DNA of 64,000 nucleotides from Conus ventricosus (Eukaryota; Mollusca; Gastropoda; Neogastropoda; Conidae): NCBI GenBank assembly GCA_018398815.1, contig CM031600.1, positions 56,445,381 to 56,509,380 of the forward strand, read 5' to 3'. Shown piece by piece: positions 25,818 to 35,769 of this stretch (position 1 is its first letter; each line of letters starts with the position of its first letter). The notes under the pieces were generated by a model. It saw only the letters and a program-made list of their open reading frames with translations, ran no database searches and was not told where the DNA came from. The position numbers and the translations under genes were made by a program.

Positions 25818-26935
25818 TTTACGAGCGCCATTTCAAAACACACACACACACACACACACACCCACACTCCCCACTTTGCGAAAAAAAAAGTTCACATCAT
25901 ACGTAGTTTTGCAAAATGTACAAACTGGTGCAAAAGCTGTTAATGGAATCGTTCTAACCCTGATCCAAAGGAACCTCCCCTGAAGGCTAATCCTTTCTGT
26001 GCTCCACCCGTGCACTGAAATACACGGATACCAAGACGGAAAATGAAGGCTAAAAGCAGTTCACGAAATCACTGTGGGACTGATCCCCGAAGATTACCTG
26101 AAACCCAGTTTTTGTCGAAGTCTCGAAAAAGCGCACGTGCCTGGAAAAGGGCGAGCTTGATGCCGACACGTTTGCTCAAGTCCTTCTGGGGCAGTTCTAG
26201 CGAGACTCCACCTACTCCTTCCTAGGCCCCGTCCATCCCACCTCGCACCCCTGTTTCTGGGGAGTACACAAATGGAAGCTACAAATTCTGAAAACGTCAT
26301 TCTGAGACTGACACAAATAGACTCCTAAAAGCTCTGCCACCTGCTCACCTCTCGTCTCAAGATAGTATATATATACATCTGGAGAATCTGATGCCAGAAA
26401 TCCCGATTCGCCCCGAGGACGAACATCCCCTCTTCCCACCCCACTCCAGTGAAAAAGAAGGGAAACCCATCCTCCCTATCCCTTAGGCTACATTCTTCCC
26501 ATCCCAGTGCACCCACCTCTGTCCTACACTGACAAGTATTGATTGAAAATAGGCTACTGAAGGCTGAAACTGTTGGTGGAATAGTTCTGGGACTGATCGC
26601 AACAAAAGATTCTCATGAAGCTAAAATATCCCATCCCGCTGTCCGCTCATCCGCCTAGCGTGAAACGGCGCATCTTTCTGGACGATTGCTAGTTTGATGC
26701 TGAAACTGTTGATCGAGCTGTTCTCGGAATGGTCCAGAGCAACTCCAGTGCTGAATCCTTATCACCCCGAATCGCTCCGGCCTTGTGCAACAGTAACGGG
26801 AATTTCTGAGAAAAGGGCAGCTTAAGGATGAAAACATCGATCGAGTCATTTAGGGACTTGCCCTGACATCTGCTTTCCTAAATGTTCATGGAAAATGTAA
26901 AACAATATTTATGGAGTCGTTTTGATCTTATATAT
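25470..26935 (+). repeat. Decayed tandem array, unit roughly 120-200 bp
   Basis: A motif of the form 'gaaactgttgatggagtcgt' followed by 'tctgggactgatcc' recurs in diverged form near 25,645, 25,930, 26,055, 26,170, 26,575, 26,705, 26,835 and 26,905. It is usually preceded by a word like gaaaagggcagcttgatg and often followed by an aatccc- or cctgaagct-like word. Copies are strongly diverged, one gap holds a CA microsatellite (25,735-25,865), and no frame is kept. Confidence 0.55.
25735..25865. repeat. (CA)n microsatellites
   Basis: Two CA runs separated by a short unique stretch (ttttacgagcgccatttc). Confidence 0.92.
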
Positions 26936-26939
26936 TAAG

Positions 26940-29010
26940 AATCGTATGCAGATGTAATCCCACCTCTTGTCTCGCAAATGCATTAACACTCATTTAAAAA
27001 GAAACTAAGACGCATTTTTGGGGGAAATGAAGTTGTTCCAATGGAAAAAAAGAGGGGCCAAACTTACTCTGGGCAGAAGGTGAAGTACAAAATAGCTAGT
27101 CCTGACATACAACTCGGATAGAGGGGTGTCTGGGGAAATTCTGGTCGAGTTAAAAATGTAAGTGGAGACATTTCCAGACGGATCTAAATTGTCTCCTGAC
27201 CAGCTGGAAATTCTGTGGTAGAAAATGTTCCTCTTGTTCGGTCATTTACGTTGACTCTCCGTTTCATCTTCTGTTACTGTCGTCCACGTTCTTCCCTGCC
27301 TTTGTCCCTTTCTGTCGATTCCTATCGAGTGTCACATGATCTGCTGTAATCTGACACCTAGTTTAAACACATCGCACACAGTGGACCATTCTGCTGTGGT
27401 ATTTGCCTGTTTGTCTCTCTCTCTATCTCACACACACACACACACTCTCTCTCTCTCTCACTCACTCTCACGCACACACACACACATATAAATATATATT
27501 TTTTTGGTGGCCATTTTTGTCTACTTTGTTTGCCATGTGGATTATTTTTTCATATATTGTAAATAAGTATGCGCGCGCGCATGTGTGTGTGTGTGCGAGA
27601 TAGAATTTTTCAGATGGCTTTTTCTAATTGCTTCTTGTCATTACCTGTTTCTGTCACACTGTTGGACTCTGCTTGTTTTCACTTTAATTCAGGTTTCTTT
27701 ATCATACTCCACCATTTGTGGCCCGTTGACCTTGGTTCCAAAATGTCGAGGTGGACACTGGCCGTCCATTTTTGTGCTGTGCACTTGCCAGTTTGACCCT
27801 TTCACGTTTTCTTTTTGTAGCAATGTTCGGTTTCTCGCCGATTTATCTGGAAGCAGTAGATTAAGCGGAAGGCCCGAGACCCCAGCACAGCTTTGTGTTG
27901 TACGGCTTAAAGTGGTCAGCAGTTTAAGCGTGATTTTATGACTAATTGAGGATGGTATTTTGTTTCCCGTTACAGTACAGTGTGAAGCCAGTTCTTAAAG
28001 ATTCCGGCGTGGGCGGGTCTAAACAATTAAATCTCTCTCTCTCTCTGCAATCGTCTCTAGTACACTGACAGCAAGTCGTGAATCTTTCGCGAAGGCATTC
28101 TGTTATCTGAAGGCTGGGAACTGTTATTCAAACATACTGTCTTGACAGACTCTGAGAGACGGTTATCCATAGGAACTCGACATTTAAACGGTGTTCAACC
28201 ACCCGACTCTTTCTCCATTTCCTCGTCCAACAAAGCATTGATTGAAACTTGGGGGAAAAGGTGAAAAATGTCTTTCTGCTTCTTCAACAAAAGCAAGTGT
28301 CTACTACATTTCCAACATTAATCAACCCGCGCACTTGGGAGTGAAAAGATTGAAAATGCCAGCTGGTCAGGGTTGGAGAACGGAAGTCGTGTCTCACTTA
28401 CTGTTCTTTTTTGTGTGTGTGCAAAGAACGACAACCCAGCCATAGGGATTAAACTAGTTTTCCGGACCACGTTTCGGCGAACGGGAGAAAATGCGTTTCT
28501 GTCATTCATTGTGCTGCTAGTGAATCAACCATTCAGTTTAAGATGCCCGTCTCCTTTCTCGTTAACTTCATTTCAGAGTAGTCCCTTGGCTCATCAATGG
28601 GAACCGGCTTCCCAGAGCGCCACTCCCCTTTGTACGACTATAAACAGTAACCCTCTATTCGTAAGGGTGTGAGACCAACAGGAGGTGAATGTCAACCACT
28701 TTTGGGGAAACCCTGTTTCGTTACTTTTTCACATTCCACCGTTTTCTGCCCTTTTATTTTTTGTTAATCTTTCGGTTCCTTTGATTTCTTTCATTTCTTC
28801 ATGACTTGCTTATATTCCGTCTTTAGATTCTGTGTGTTGGGCATTGGAGACATCATCTGGCCCTATCCTAGCTGAAGTAGGATAGATGTTACGGGCAGTT
28901 TTCTCCATGAGAGATACTGTCCGTTGAGAGTCAGTTGAGCGGCCATCATAGTTTGGCCATGCTGGAGTGAACACCGCTTTGAGCTCCCAGCTTCCTGACA
29001 CCCTCGGCGA
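26940..29010. other. Unassigned sequence
   Basis: Holds a CT/CA microsatellite at about 27,412-27,485 and a GC/GT run near 27,571-27,598. Open frames up to 118 codons show no recognisable domain. Nothing else supported. Confidence 0.35.
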
Positions 29011-29533
29011 GAAGCACGATCAGGTCTGTGGGACAGTATGTGCATTTCTATTTCCAGTAAACAGGATGTGGTAGAAGCACGATCAGGGCTGTGGGACAGC
29101 ATGTGCATTTCTATTGTTTCCAGTGAACCCTCGGCGAGAAGCACGATCAGGGCTGTGGGACAGCATGTGCATTTCTATTGTTTCCAGTAAACAGGATGTG
29201 GTAGAAGCACGATCAGGGCTGTGTGACAGCATGTGCATTTCTATCGTTTCCAGTAAACAGGATGTGGTAGAAGCACGATCAGGGCTGTGGGACAGTATGT
29301 GCATTTCTATTGTTTCCAGTAAACAGGATGTGGTAGAAGCACGATCAGGGCTGTGAGACAGTATGTGCATTTCTATTGTTTCCAGTAAACAGGATGTGGT
29401 AGAAGCACGATCAGGGCTGTGGGACAGTATGTGCATTTCTATCGTTTCCAGTAAACAGGATGTGGTAGAAGCACGATCAGGGCTGTGGGACAGCATGTGC
29501 ATTTCTATCGTTTCCAGTAAACAGGATGTGGTA
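29011..29533 (+). repeat. 66-bp minisatellite, about 8 copies
   Basis: The unit contains gaagcacgatcagggctgtg, cagtatgtgcatttctat and ccagtaaacaggatgtggta. Because 66 is divisible by three, long frames stay open on both strands. One early copy lacks about 3 bp and another carries a variant cctcggcgagaagc junction. Confidence 0.95.
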
Positions 29534-29670
29534 TGCGTGCCGAGGAAAGAAACATGAAAAACGATGTTGCTGTGTAAGCGGTCATGAATCCATTTCCGTG
29601 GCGATTGCTGGGTATTGCATTAGTGTTGTTTGTGTGTATGTGTGGATTTCATTCGCTTGTTTCACGCCTT

Positions 29671-29757
29671 GCATGATGTCAGGCAAACACTTTAAGGCAG
29701 ACTCCATGAAAACTCTTTTAAAGAGATGTTCCATCGAGTGTTATTTTTGAGCTAAGA
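29671..29757 (+). pseudogene. Short fragment of an RNase H-type LINE C-terminus
   Basis: About 85 bp align with the end of the LINE at 31,110-32,155. The frame reads KHFKADSMKTLLKRC here against KHFTADSVKTLFRDV there, with similar flanking DNA (gcatgatgtcagg against gcatgatgtgaga). The fragment sits just downstream of the 66-bp minisatellite. Confidence 0.65.
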
Positions 29758-29941
29758 AAAAAAAAAGATTTTCTTGGGTAAAGATGTCATGGAAGAAGGA
29801 TTTCTGAGCATTTTTTCTCGTGTTTCGAAAAATCTGATTTACTGCGCAGTTGTTCTACTGCATGAGGAATTGACTTTGATGAAGTCACGGCCCTGGTAAG
29901 ACCCCTCGTGATCGCTGGGCTGAACACAACTTGAGTGCGTA

Positions 29942-29946
<5 letters not shown>

Positions 29947-29995
<49 letters not shown>

Positions 29996-30073
29996 GTGTG
30001 TGTGTGTGTGAGAGAGAGAGAGAGGTCAACGTTAGCATCCCCCAGCAATTACAAGTGTTGATAGACATGACTT

Positions 30074-30120
<47 letters not shown>
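29947..30120. repeat. (GT)n, (GA)n and poly-G tracts
   Basis: GT run at about 29,947-30,010 passes into a short GA run. A second GA run at about 30,079-30,111 ends in a poly-G run. Confidence 0.92.
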
Positions 30121-30614
30121 TTATCGTTTTCTCCCAGCATGACAGATGGACCCGAAAGACGAATGCCGATTCCAGATAGGTGGTGACTTAATGGTTCTGT
30201 CCACAGAATACAGTTGGAGGGCTCCCATGTAATTTTTTTTAAAAAAACTTCTCTATATTGTTTATTGGTACAACACGTCACTTTTATCCAAATGGAGTCT
30301 ATCGGTAAAACATACATGCTTTTACATTTGGTATGGCCACGCCTTTCATGTCGCATACGTACAGTTACTGCCGTCACACACTTCACGACATGAGCCATCC
30401 CTCGGTCTTTGAGAAGTGGAGAACAAAGTCCACATCTCCCCCACTGGCACTGAAAACAATGGTCGCCAAGTTCATTCCATCTTGTGACTAGACGGCATTT
30501 TTAGCCAGAACCGTCATTTTTTTCCCACGTAATTTTAGTAAAGGATTTAAAAATTTACACTTTCAACGCCCTAAAACACATCAGATGTCATTTAACCATT
30601 GACCACAGGTCCTT

Positions 30615-30905
30615 CTCATCCTTGATGGGGGCTCGTGGTCACACAACCGGTTACAGCGTTTGCCTCCGCAGCTGACGGTCCAGAGTTTGAACAATCGCGG
30701 GCTAGGAGTTCTCCAGCTCAAAAAGTCACTGTGTCCCCCCAGCAGTACATAGGTACCTGATTCAGTTCAGGGAAGGTTAAAGGCGGCGGAAGGAGAGGGA
30801 CAGACTCCGGCTTCGTCATGCCGTGCCCTAGACACGGCGAACTTCTGACAGTTCACTGCCTCAACAGCCAAAAGGGTACGGAGACTTTTCATCACATCCT
30901 GCCCG
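30615..30905 (+). mobile_element. Degenerate tRNA-derived SINE
   Basis: A tRNA-like head with decayed boxes (gtggtcacacaaccggtt as A-box region, gagtttgaacaat as B-box region) is followed by a body containing gggaaggttaaaggcggcgg and cgtgccctagacacggcg. It leads directly into the LINE-like 3' tail at 30,905-31,075, so head, body and tail may form one SINE that borrows a LINE 3' end. Confidence 0.5.
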
Positions 30906-31075
30906 CTAGGAAAGATTTTTAACAAAATTTCCGGTATGTTTTCAGAAGGTGTTTTAAAGGGTTGTGTGAATGTTTTGTTTTTTTCAAAAGAAAAATAAAT
31001 GACTTGCGTAACGCGGCGACAGCCCTGATATGGCCCTTGGGTTGGCTGGGTTAAAAGTAACCTTACCTTACCTGT
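30905..31075 (+). mobile_element. LINE 3' tail, same family as 31,110-32,155
   Basis: Shared words in order with 32,010-32,150 are ttttaacaaa, ttttaaag/ttgtgtgaatg, gacagccctgatatggccct and ggctgggtt, followed by a taaaagtaaccttacctt tail. It could be a 5'-truncated LINE or the tail of the adjoining SINE. Confidence 0.65.
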
Positions 31076-31109
31076 CCTTCCTGTGTTCCTTTACTCGCCC
31101 CTCCCGTAC

Positions 31110-32155
31110 TCCTCTTCTGTGCATTAACTGACCCCCCTCCCCTCATTCTTTCTAAGGGCTGACCTCTGTTCGAAATTCCCATCCTATCAGAAAATTTTCA
31201 CCGACGGTTCCAAGTCTGAAGATGGAGTGGGCTGTGCAGCCTATTGCCCTGGTGCTCCTTCTCAAATATTGTTGGAACATATTCCTTCAGATGCTTCTGT
31301 TTATTCTGCTGAACTTGCTGCTCTGGTTCTGGCATCGAGGATAAGCTTTCAATCAACAAAGAAGAACTTTCTGGTTTTGTCAGATTCGCTGTCAGCTTTG
31401 GAGGCCATAGCTGGTCGCAACCTTCAGCATCCCGACCTTTTACACTTAAAAAAAAAACTTTTTACCAAGTTGAAAGCGGATGGTTACAACATTATTCTGG
31501 CTTGGGTTCCTGGTCATGTTGGCATCGGAGGGAATGAAGGTCGATTGTTTGGCCAAGAATGCCACAACAGAGAAACTGTCAAACACATCTGTCCCCTGCT
31601 CAGATCTGAAACAAAAAATTAATGGTTATGTCAGAGACCTCTGGCAGGAGGCTTGGAATACACAGACGGATAATAAACTCTTTCAGATCCGTCCAAACCT
31701 TAAGGAGTTCCTCTCATCTACGTCTGGTGGTCGTAAAGAGGAAACGGTTCTGTACCGGCTGCACACCGGTCATTCGTATTTTACCCATTCATACCGTTTA
31801 AAGAGTGAAGAAGCTCCGTGGTGCATTCCATGTCATGTGCCACTCACTATGAAACACGTTCTTTTAGAGTGTTGGGACTTGCATGATGTGAGACACAAAC
31901 ATTTTACAGCAGATTCCGTGAAAACCTTGTTCAGAGATGTTCCGCCTGACGCTATCTTTGAGTTCTTCAAAGATTAACATTTTTCATCGGATCTGAGTTT
32001 TTAATAGTGGAAAATTTTTTTAACAAACTTTTCGGATGGGTTTTTCGATGTATTTTAAAGAATTGTGTGAATGAATGATTTTAACGTGGTGACAGCCCTG
32101 ATGTGGCCCTTTGCGGTCGGCTGGGCTATAAGCAACATTATCTTATTCTAAGGCA
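31110..32155 (+). pseudogene. 5'-truncated LINE with RNase H domain
   Basis: The frame reads KIFTDGSKSEDG, then SAELAALVLASR, LSDSLSALEA and AWVPGHVGIGGNEG. These are the DG(S), E, D and H positions of an RNase HI domain at the C-terminus of a non-LTR retrotransposon polyprotein. A one-base shift near 31,535 moves the rest to another frame (VDCLAKNATTEK), followed by a C-x2-C...H...C motif (WCIPCHVPLTMKHVLLEC). The frame ends at a TAA near 31,977. The 3' region ends in the gacagccctgatgtggccct tail. The RNase H places it near I-like LINEs; this clade call is tentative. Confidence 0.8.
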
Positions 32156-32159
32156 GCGG

Positions 32160-32470
32160 GACGAGCGAGTCGGGTGGGGGGGGGGGGGGGGAGAGGAGGG
32201 GAGGGATGGACAAGACGAGAGAAGAGGAGGGGGGGGGGAGGGGCATGAGGGAAATGGGGGAGCGGCTGGGGGAGGAGGTAGGGGGGAAGGGCCCCATGGG
32301 AAGCTAAGAGCTCCTCCATTCCCTCCCCTTCTTTCTGGCCCCCTCCTGCCCCCCCCCCCCCCTTCCTCTATTTCTCTTCCCCTTGCATTTAGTTCCTCCC
32401 TTTTACTCCTCCCCCTTTCTCCTCCATCTCCGTGGAAAGGGGCCGAGAGGGGGAAGAAGATGGGAGACAA
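32160..32470. repeat. Polypurine block followed by polypyrimidine block
   Basis: About 140 bp of G-rich purine DNA (32,160-32,300) are followed by C-rich pyrimidine DNA (32,315-32,440) with poly-G and poly-C runs. The open frames on both strands (over 160 codons) are composition artefacts. Confidence 0.8.
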
Positions 32471-32474
32471 GATA

Positions 32475-33294
32475 AAGGTTGTGGGTGGTGGAGGACAGAG
32501 AGAAGAGAAGGTCCACACAAACACAGCACCAAAGCCCCTCTGGATCGGTTTAATCATCACCAAAACGGACCTTCTGGCGCATAGCACGTAAACAGTAATC
32601 ATCGAAAGAAGCCTGAATGTAGTAACGTACACTGAAGATGCATGTCAGTATAATGGCCTACGAACACAAAAAAGACTTCAAAGCTCAAATTTGTATGCAG
32701 ACGGCAGAGAGCGAGAAAATCGGAGGGCTACAGACGTCATGCGTGTGGGTGTGTGTGTAATTCGATATGCGGTCTCAACATGCTCGTCTGAGCAAATCGT
32801 GCGTGTGTGGGTGGGGGAGCCCCTAACAGCCCGCGGAACTCTATGGACCTAGGTGGTTTGTTTCGAACTACACTCTACGCCACTGTTGCACATACCACTT
32901 GAAACGTAAATTCCAATACAACCGTAAATCCGCATCTGCTCTGCAAGACACCGAATCGTACACTTTGCTCAGGCTTACGAAATTCTTGGAAGCTTCACTG
33001 GGCTTAAAAGTCTTATGGAATTTTCAGAACCTTCACAAAGAAGTGTGGTGGAATGTGCCGAAAGTCTACAGGAGAAAATTTTTCTTCTTCAGATTCTTAG
33101 ACGCTTCACAGAGCAGTTCGTGTAGTTCTTTTTGACCGACAGTATAAACTTTCTGGGGGAGGGCTTGTCTCGACCAAAGTAGGCCGCGAAAAGTTGGAAA
33201 CATCGGAAGAAAAGAAAGAAAGAGGGAAGGAAAAATCCAAGTGCGCCGTGTTCGAAGATCCCGAGGCTAGGGGTGTGGCGGGGGCAGCGGGTCT
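32475..33294. other. Unassigned sequence downstream of the candidate minus-strand gene
   Basis: No domain, repeat or RNA recognised. If the terminal exon at 33,295-33,446 is real, the part adjacent to it would be its 3' UTR; I see no strong minus-strand AATAAA close by. Confidence 0.35.
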
Positions 33295-33446
33295 TCACTT
33301 CATGGGAGACTCTCCATGGGCGGACCGATCCCAGCAGCGAACGGCGCAGGCTCGGTGCTCCAGCTTGCACATCTCGTAGGAGCTGCTGGTCCGGGACCGG
33401 GCGGCGCAGGCGATGAAGTCCGGGACGCAGGACGAGGTGTAACAGC
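33295..33446 (-). CDS. Candidate terminal exon of a small cysteine-rich secreted protein
   Basis: Minus-strand exon of 152 bp that begins right after a strong-looking acceptor (tcctgtccag preceded by a 27-base C run). It enters in phase 1, encodes 49 residues and ends at a TGA. Six cysteines are spaced C-x4-C-x6-C-x12-C-x6-C-x3-C, with short stretches such as CVPDFIACAARS and YEMCKLEHRAC, then a polar tail. The pattern suggests a disulfide-stabilised extracellular peptide. I do not recognise the family, and no function (hormone, defence, venom or structural) can be assigned. The entry phase matches the exit phase of the exon at 34,886-34,948 on the same strand. The frame continues upstream into Pro codons only because poly-C is open, which I attribute to the intron. 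Transcript evidence is lacking. Confidence 0.5.
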
Positions 33447-33456
33447 CTGGACAGGA

Positions 33457-33483
33457 GGGGGGGGGGGGGGGGGGGGGGGGGGG
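33457..33483. repeat. 27-bp poly-G/poly-C run at a splice acceptor
   Basis: Uninterrupted run of G on the plus strand. On the minus strand it is the C-run polypyrimidine tract ending ten bases before the candidate terminal exon. Confidence 0.85.
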
Positions 33484-33489
33484 ACAAAC

Positions 33490-33519
33490 AAACAAAAATT
33501 ACCGTGCAGATTAAGTCGC

Positions 33520-33551
<32 letters not shown>

Positions 33552-34885
33552 TGAAAGAAAGAAAAAATAATGTGCCGTCTTCATTTTCTTACGGTATTTT
33601 GAATCGAGTTACAGTCTTATTACTTGAAATACAATTTAGAAAAAAAGAAAACGCATCAGAACGCATTCCCTCTGCAAATTGGTTTTTAGGGACTACATGT
33701 GTCAAGCTTTCCCCTTTTCAAAAGAAAAGCGATTTGAACAGGAATTTCTGTCTTTTCACTCTTACAATACTATCAAGAGTTTAATGCATCATGAAAATTG
33801 AACCATATTTCAATCTGCCTGCCCCCCCCCCCCCCCCCCCCAAAAAAAAACAAAACAAACACAAAAAAAAACATACAAAAACAAACAAACCCGTAAGCAC
33901 AAATTACAAGTAGGGAGTACCAAACGCGTCAAAATAGTAATACTCGTCTGCATGCACTACCACTCATGTTCAGATTCGTCTGTGTACATAACTAGTCAAG
34001 TTCAGTCTCATGGTTTAAACTGCTATTTAAGTGTCAACTTAGGACTCGCCTGCATTTACTACCAGTCAAGTATTGGGTTCCAACGTATGATGGGGAGAGG
34101 TCAGAGATCTTGCGGTTTACGTAGAGGAGGGCAAAGCAAGAAAATGTGTACAAAAATCAATTATTTACATATTTTACTTAAAATTTTCTGAGTTTATAGA
34201 TAATCCCTGTAACCTAATTTTTTTGAACGACGATTATCTAACCGAAAAAAAAGACATTTCAGTTAAGGTTTTCTTAGTACTTTTACACGTTCAAGGCCAT
34301 TCGTTGCCTTGTCCTGCTATTTACCCATGCTTCATGAAGCTATTTACGTAGGTCGCCAACACACAACAGTCAGATGTTATCACCGTTATACGGCAGTGGG
34401 TTTGGTGTGGGTGTCGGGCTAAATTCTTTCCGAAATGAGCTTAAGGTAAATCCGGTAACTTAAGCAGTGCTTTCTTAAACCATTTTTTTTCTGTACTTGG
34501 GTGCGTTTTCTTACTACAGGGATTTCTCCTGGCGCCAACCTAAAAACGAAAACAACCCCACCCCACTCCCAAAAAAGTGTGTGTGGATTAGATACAATGC
34601 TTTGGCGAGGGAAAGACAGCGTAATCGAATAAGAAAAGTATACTAAGAGAAAGCAGTGAACCCGCTTTCTTACATACTAATGCAAATCGGGCATTAATTT
34701 TGTACAGTGTATGGGCCATACATAGAAAGGCAGGAAATGGAGGGGGGAAAATCATCCCTTGGGAACATTTCCTGGTTATCCCCATCTCCCATTAGCTGCT
34801 GCTCGAGATCTTGTTCTCTCAGAAGGCTAGAACCATGTTAGTATTGATCTTCGAAAGACGAAGGAAGAGCAGGTCGCGGACTTAC
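33490..34885 (-). other. Candidate intron of the minus-strand gene
   Basis: Sequence between the donor at 34,885 (GTAAGTCC on the minus strand) and the acceptor at 33,447. It contains poly-C runs near 33,526 and 33,824 and an A-rich stretch with caaaca words. No repeat family or open frame of note recognised. Confidence 0.4.
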
Positions 34886-34948
34886 CGTAAAGGCTCGTGT
34901 AAGCACCAAGGCTTTCCTCTGCAAGGTCACTTGCATCTATCTCAGAGT
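34886..34948 (-). CDS. Candidate 63-bp internal exon (phase 1-1)
   Basis: On the minus strand, ctcctttatctttttcag is followed by 63 bp and then GTAAGT, a near-ideal exon definition. Only one of three frames is open. It enters with two bases, encodes SEIDASDLAEESLGAYTSLY and exits with one base, so it is symmetrical (phase 1-1) and can be skipped without a shift. The peptide is acidic and polar, like a propeptide or linker. The exit phase fits the Cys-rich exon at 33,295-33,446. Which exon lies upstream is unresolved: the candidates at 35,437-35,644 and 37,619-37,705 end in phase 0, so at least one further exon or another donor would be needed. Confidence 0.5.
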
Positions 34949-35146
34949 CTGAAAAAGATAAAGGAGGTAGATTACAACTCTTCCCAAGAAATCAACAAGA
35001 CACTTGATTAACGCTTCTTTCAATGGGACAGGATATGTAGAAGAGAAATGAAAAATCAAGCTGAATGACTGGATATGTACCGTCATCTGACTTTTTTTTT
35101 ATATATACTTTACCCTAACCCTCTTTTTTCCTTTCCTCTGTTGCAG

Positions 35147-35409
35147 GTAAACGGATGGTATGGCAGACAGAGATACCCCATCACAGAAGAGTGGGGGAAC
35201 TTGTCTCTTCATCGATACCACCAGACACTCCGGACGGAAGGAAACGGAAGGAAATGGCGCGTTTGATGTTGGGCGTCGGAGGAGGATTCAACTCGCGACA
35301 TCCCGCCTCGGTGATCTACAATGACTCATCAGACATTCCTCCTCCCATGTGCCCTGCTGAACCTGCTCCTGTAAAAGTATCCCAGCTGAATGGCAAAAAG
35401 GGCCAGTGA
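35147..35409 (+). CDS. Candidate terminal exon of an unidentified plus-strand gene
   Basis: A polypyrimidine tract (ctcttttttcctttcctctg) ending in ttgcag precedes a phase-1 entry and 86 codons ending in TGA at 35,407-35,409. The peptide begins KRMVWQTEIPHHRR and continues with GELVSSSIPPDTPDGRKRK, then LMLGVGGGFNSRHPASVIY, NDSSDIPPPMCPAEP and a basic end (LNGKKGQ). It is hydrophilic with no membrane segment and looks like a cytoplasmic tail. I do not recognise it. The amino-acid mix is unlike the repeat artefacts in the window. It lies on the opposite strand between candidate minus-strand exons, which weakens one model or requires nested genes. No AATAAA was found just downstream. Confidence 0.42.
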
Positions 35410-35436
35410 CAGTTTTTCACAGCGTCTAGGACACAG

Positions 35437-35644
35437 CCTTACGGGCAGCGGGGCCAATCCCTCTCGCTCCGGCGCCTGAACCCTTTCTGACCTGAATGCA
35501 CCCATGCTGGGTAGGACAGACAGGGGGTTTCGAGCAGGAAGATGCGATCCTACGAGTAGTTCGACCTCACGATCGTTGGTTCCAAAGAGGAAACGGTCTG
35601 TCCACAAGATGCGGAGCTCTTTTGCAAACCGCTGAAATTCGATG
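35437..35644 (-). CDS. Possible internal exon (phase 0-0), minus strand
   Basis: A minus-strand frame runs from an acceptor-like gaacatcgaatttcag to a donor-like GTAAGG near 35,436 and stays open throughout. The peptide begins RFAKELRILWTDRFLFGTND and contains VELLVGSHLPARN and GAFRSERVQ. No family recognised. The phase-0 start fits the phase-0 end of the leader exon at 37,619-37,705, but its phase-0 end does not fit the 63-bp exon at 34,948. It may be coincidence, or part of another transcript. Confidence 0.3.
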
Positions 35645-35694
35645 TTCAAAAGGTTAAATCTTAGTGGTACGAGTAGGGACAAAAGTTCCACAGG

Positions 35695-35769
35695 CAAGGT
35701 TAGAGGGTGGTAAGGTCAGGTCACTAGGTAGGGTACTAGTTCATGGGGGTGACGTATGGTCAGGTCACT
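35695..35769 (+). repeat. Left remnant of the ~127-bp tandem array
   Basis: Words such as aaggtcaggtcacta and atggtcaggtcacta, and tcatgggggtgacgt, recur in the array at 36,470-37,285. This short piece lies on the other side of the hAT-like element. Confidence 0.5.

Noticed and set aside
27569..27941. 118-codon hydrophobic frame that might be a membrane protein
   Set aside because: It starts inside a GC/GT microsatellite, has no conserved motif I can see, and its composition follows T-rich DNA.
32103..32632. Two overlapping frames of ~160 codons on opposite strands
   Set aside because: They coincide with polypurine and polypyrimidine blocks; Gly/Arg/Glu and Pro/Ser/Leu composition follows from base content.
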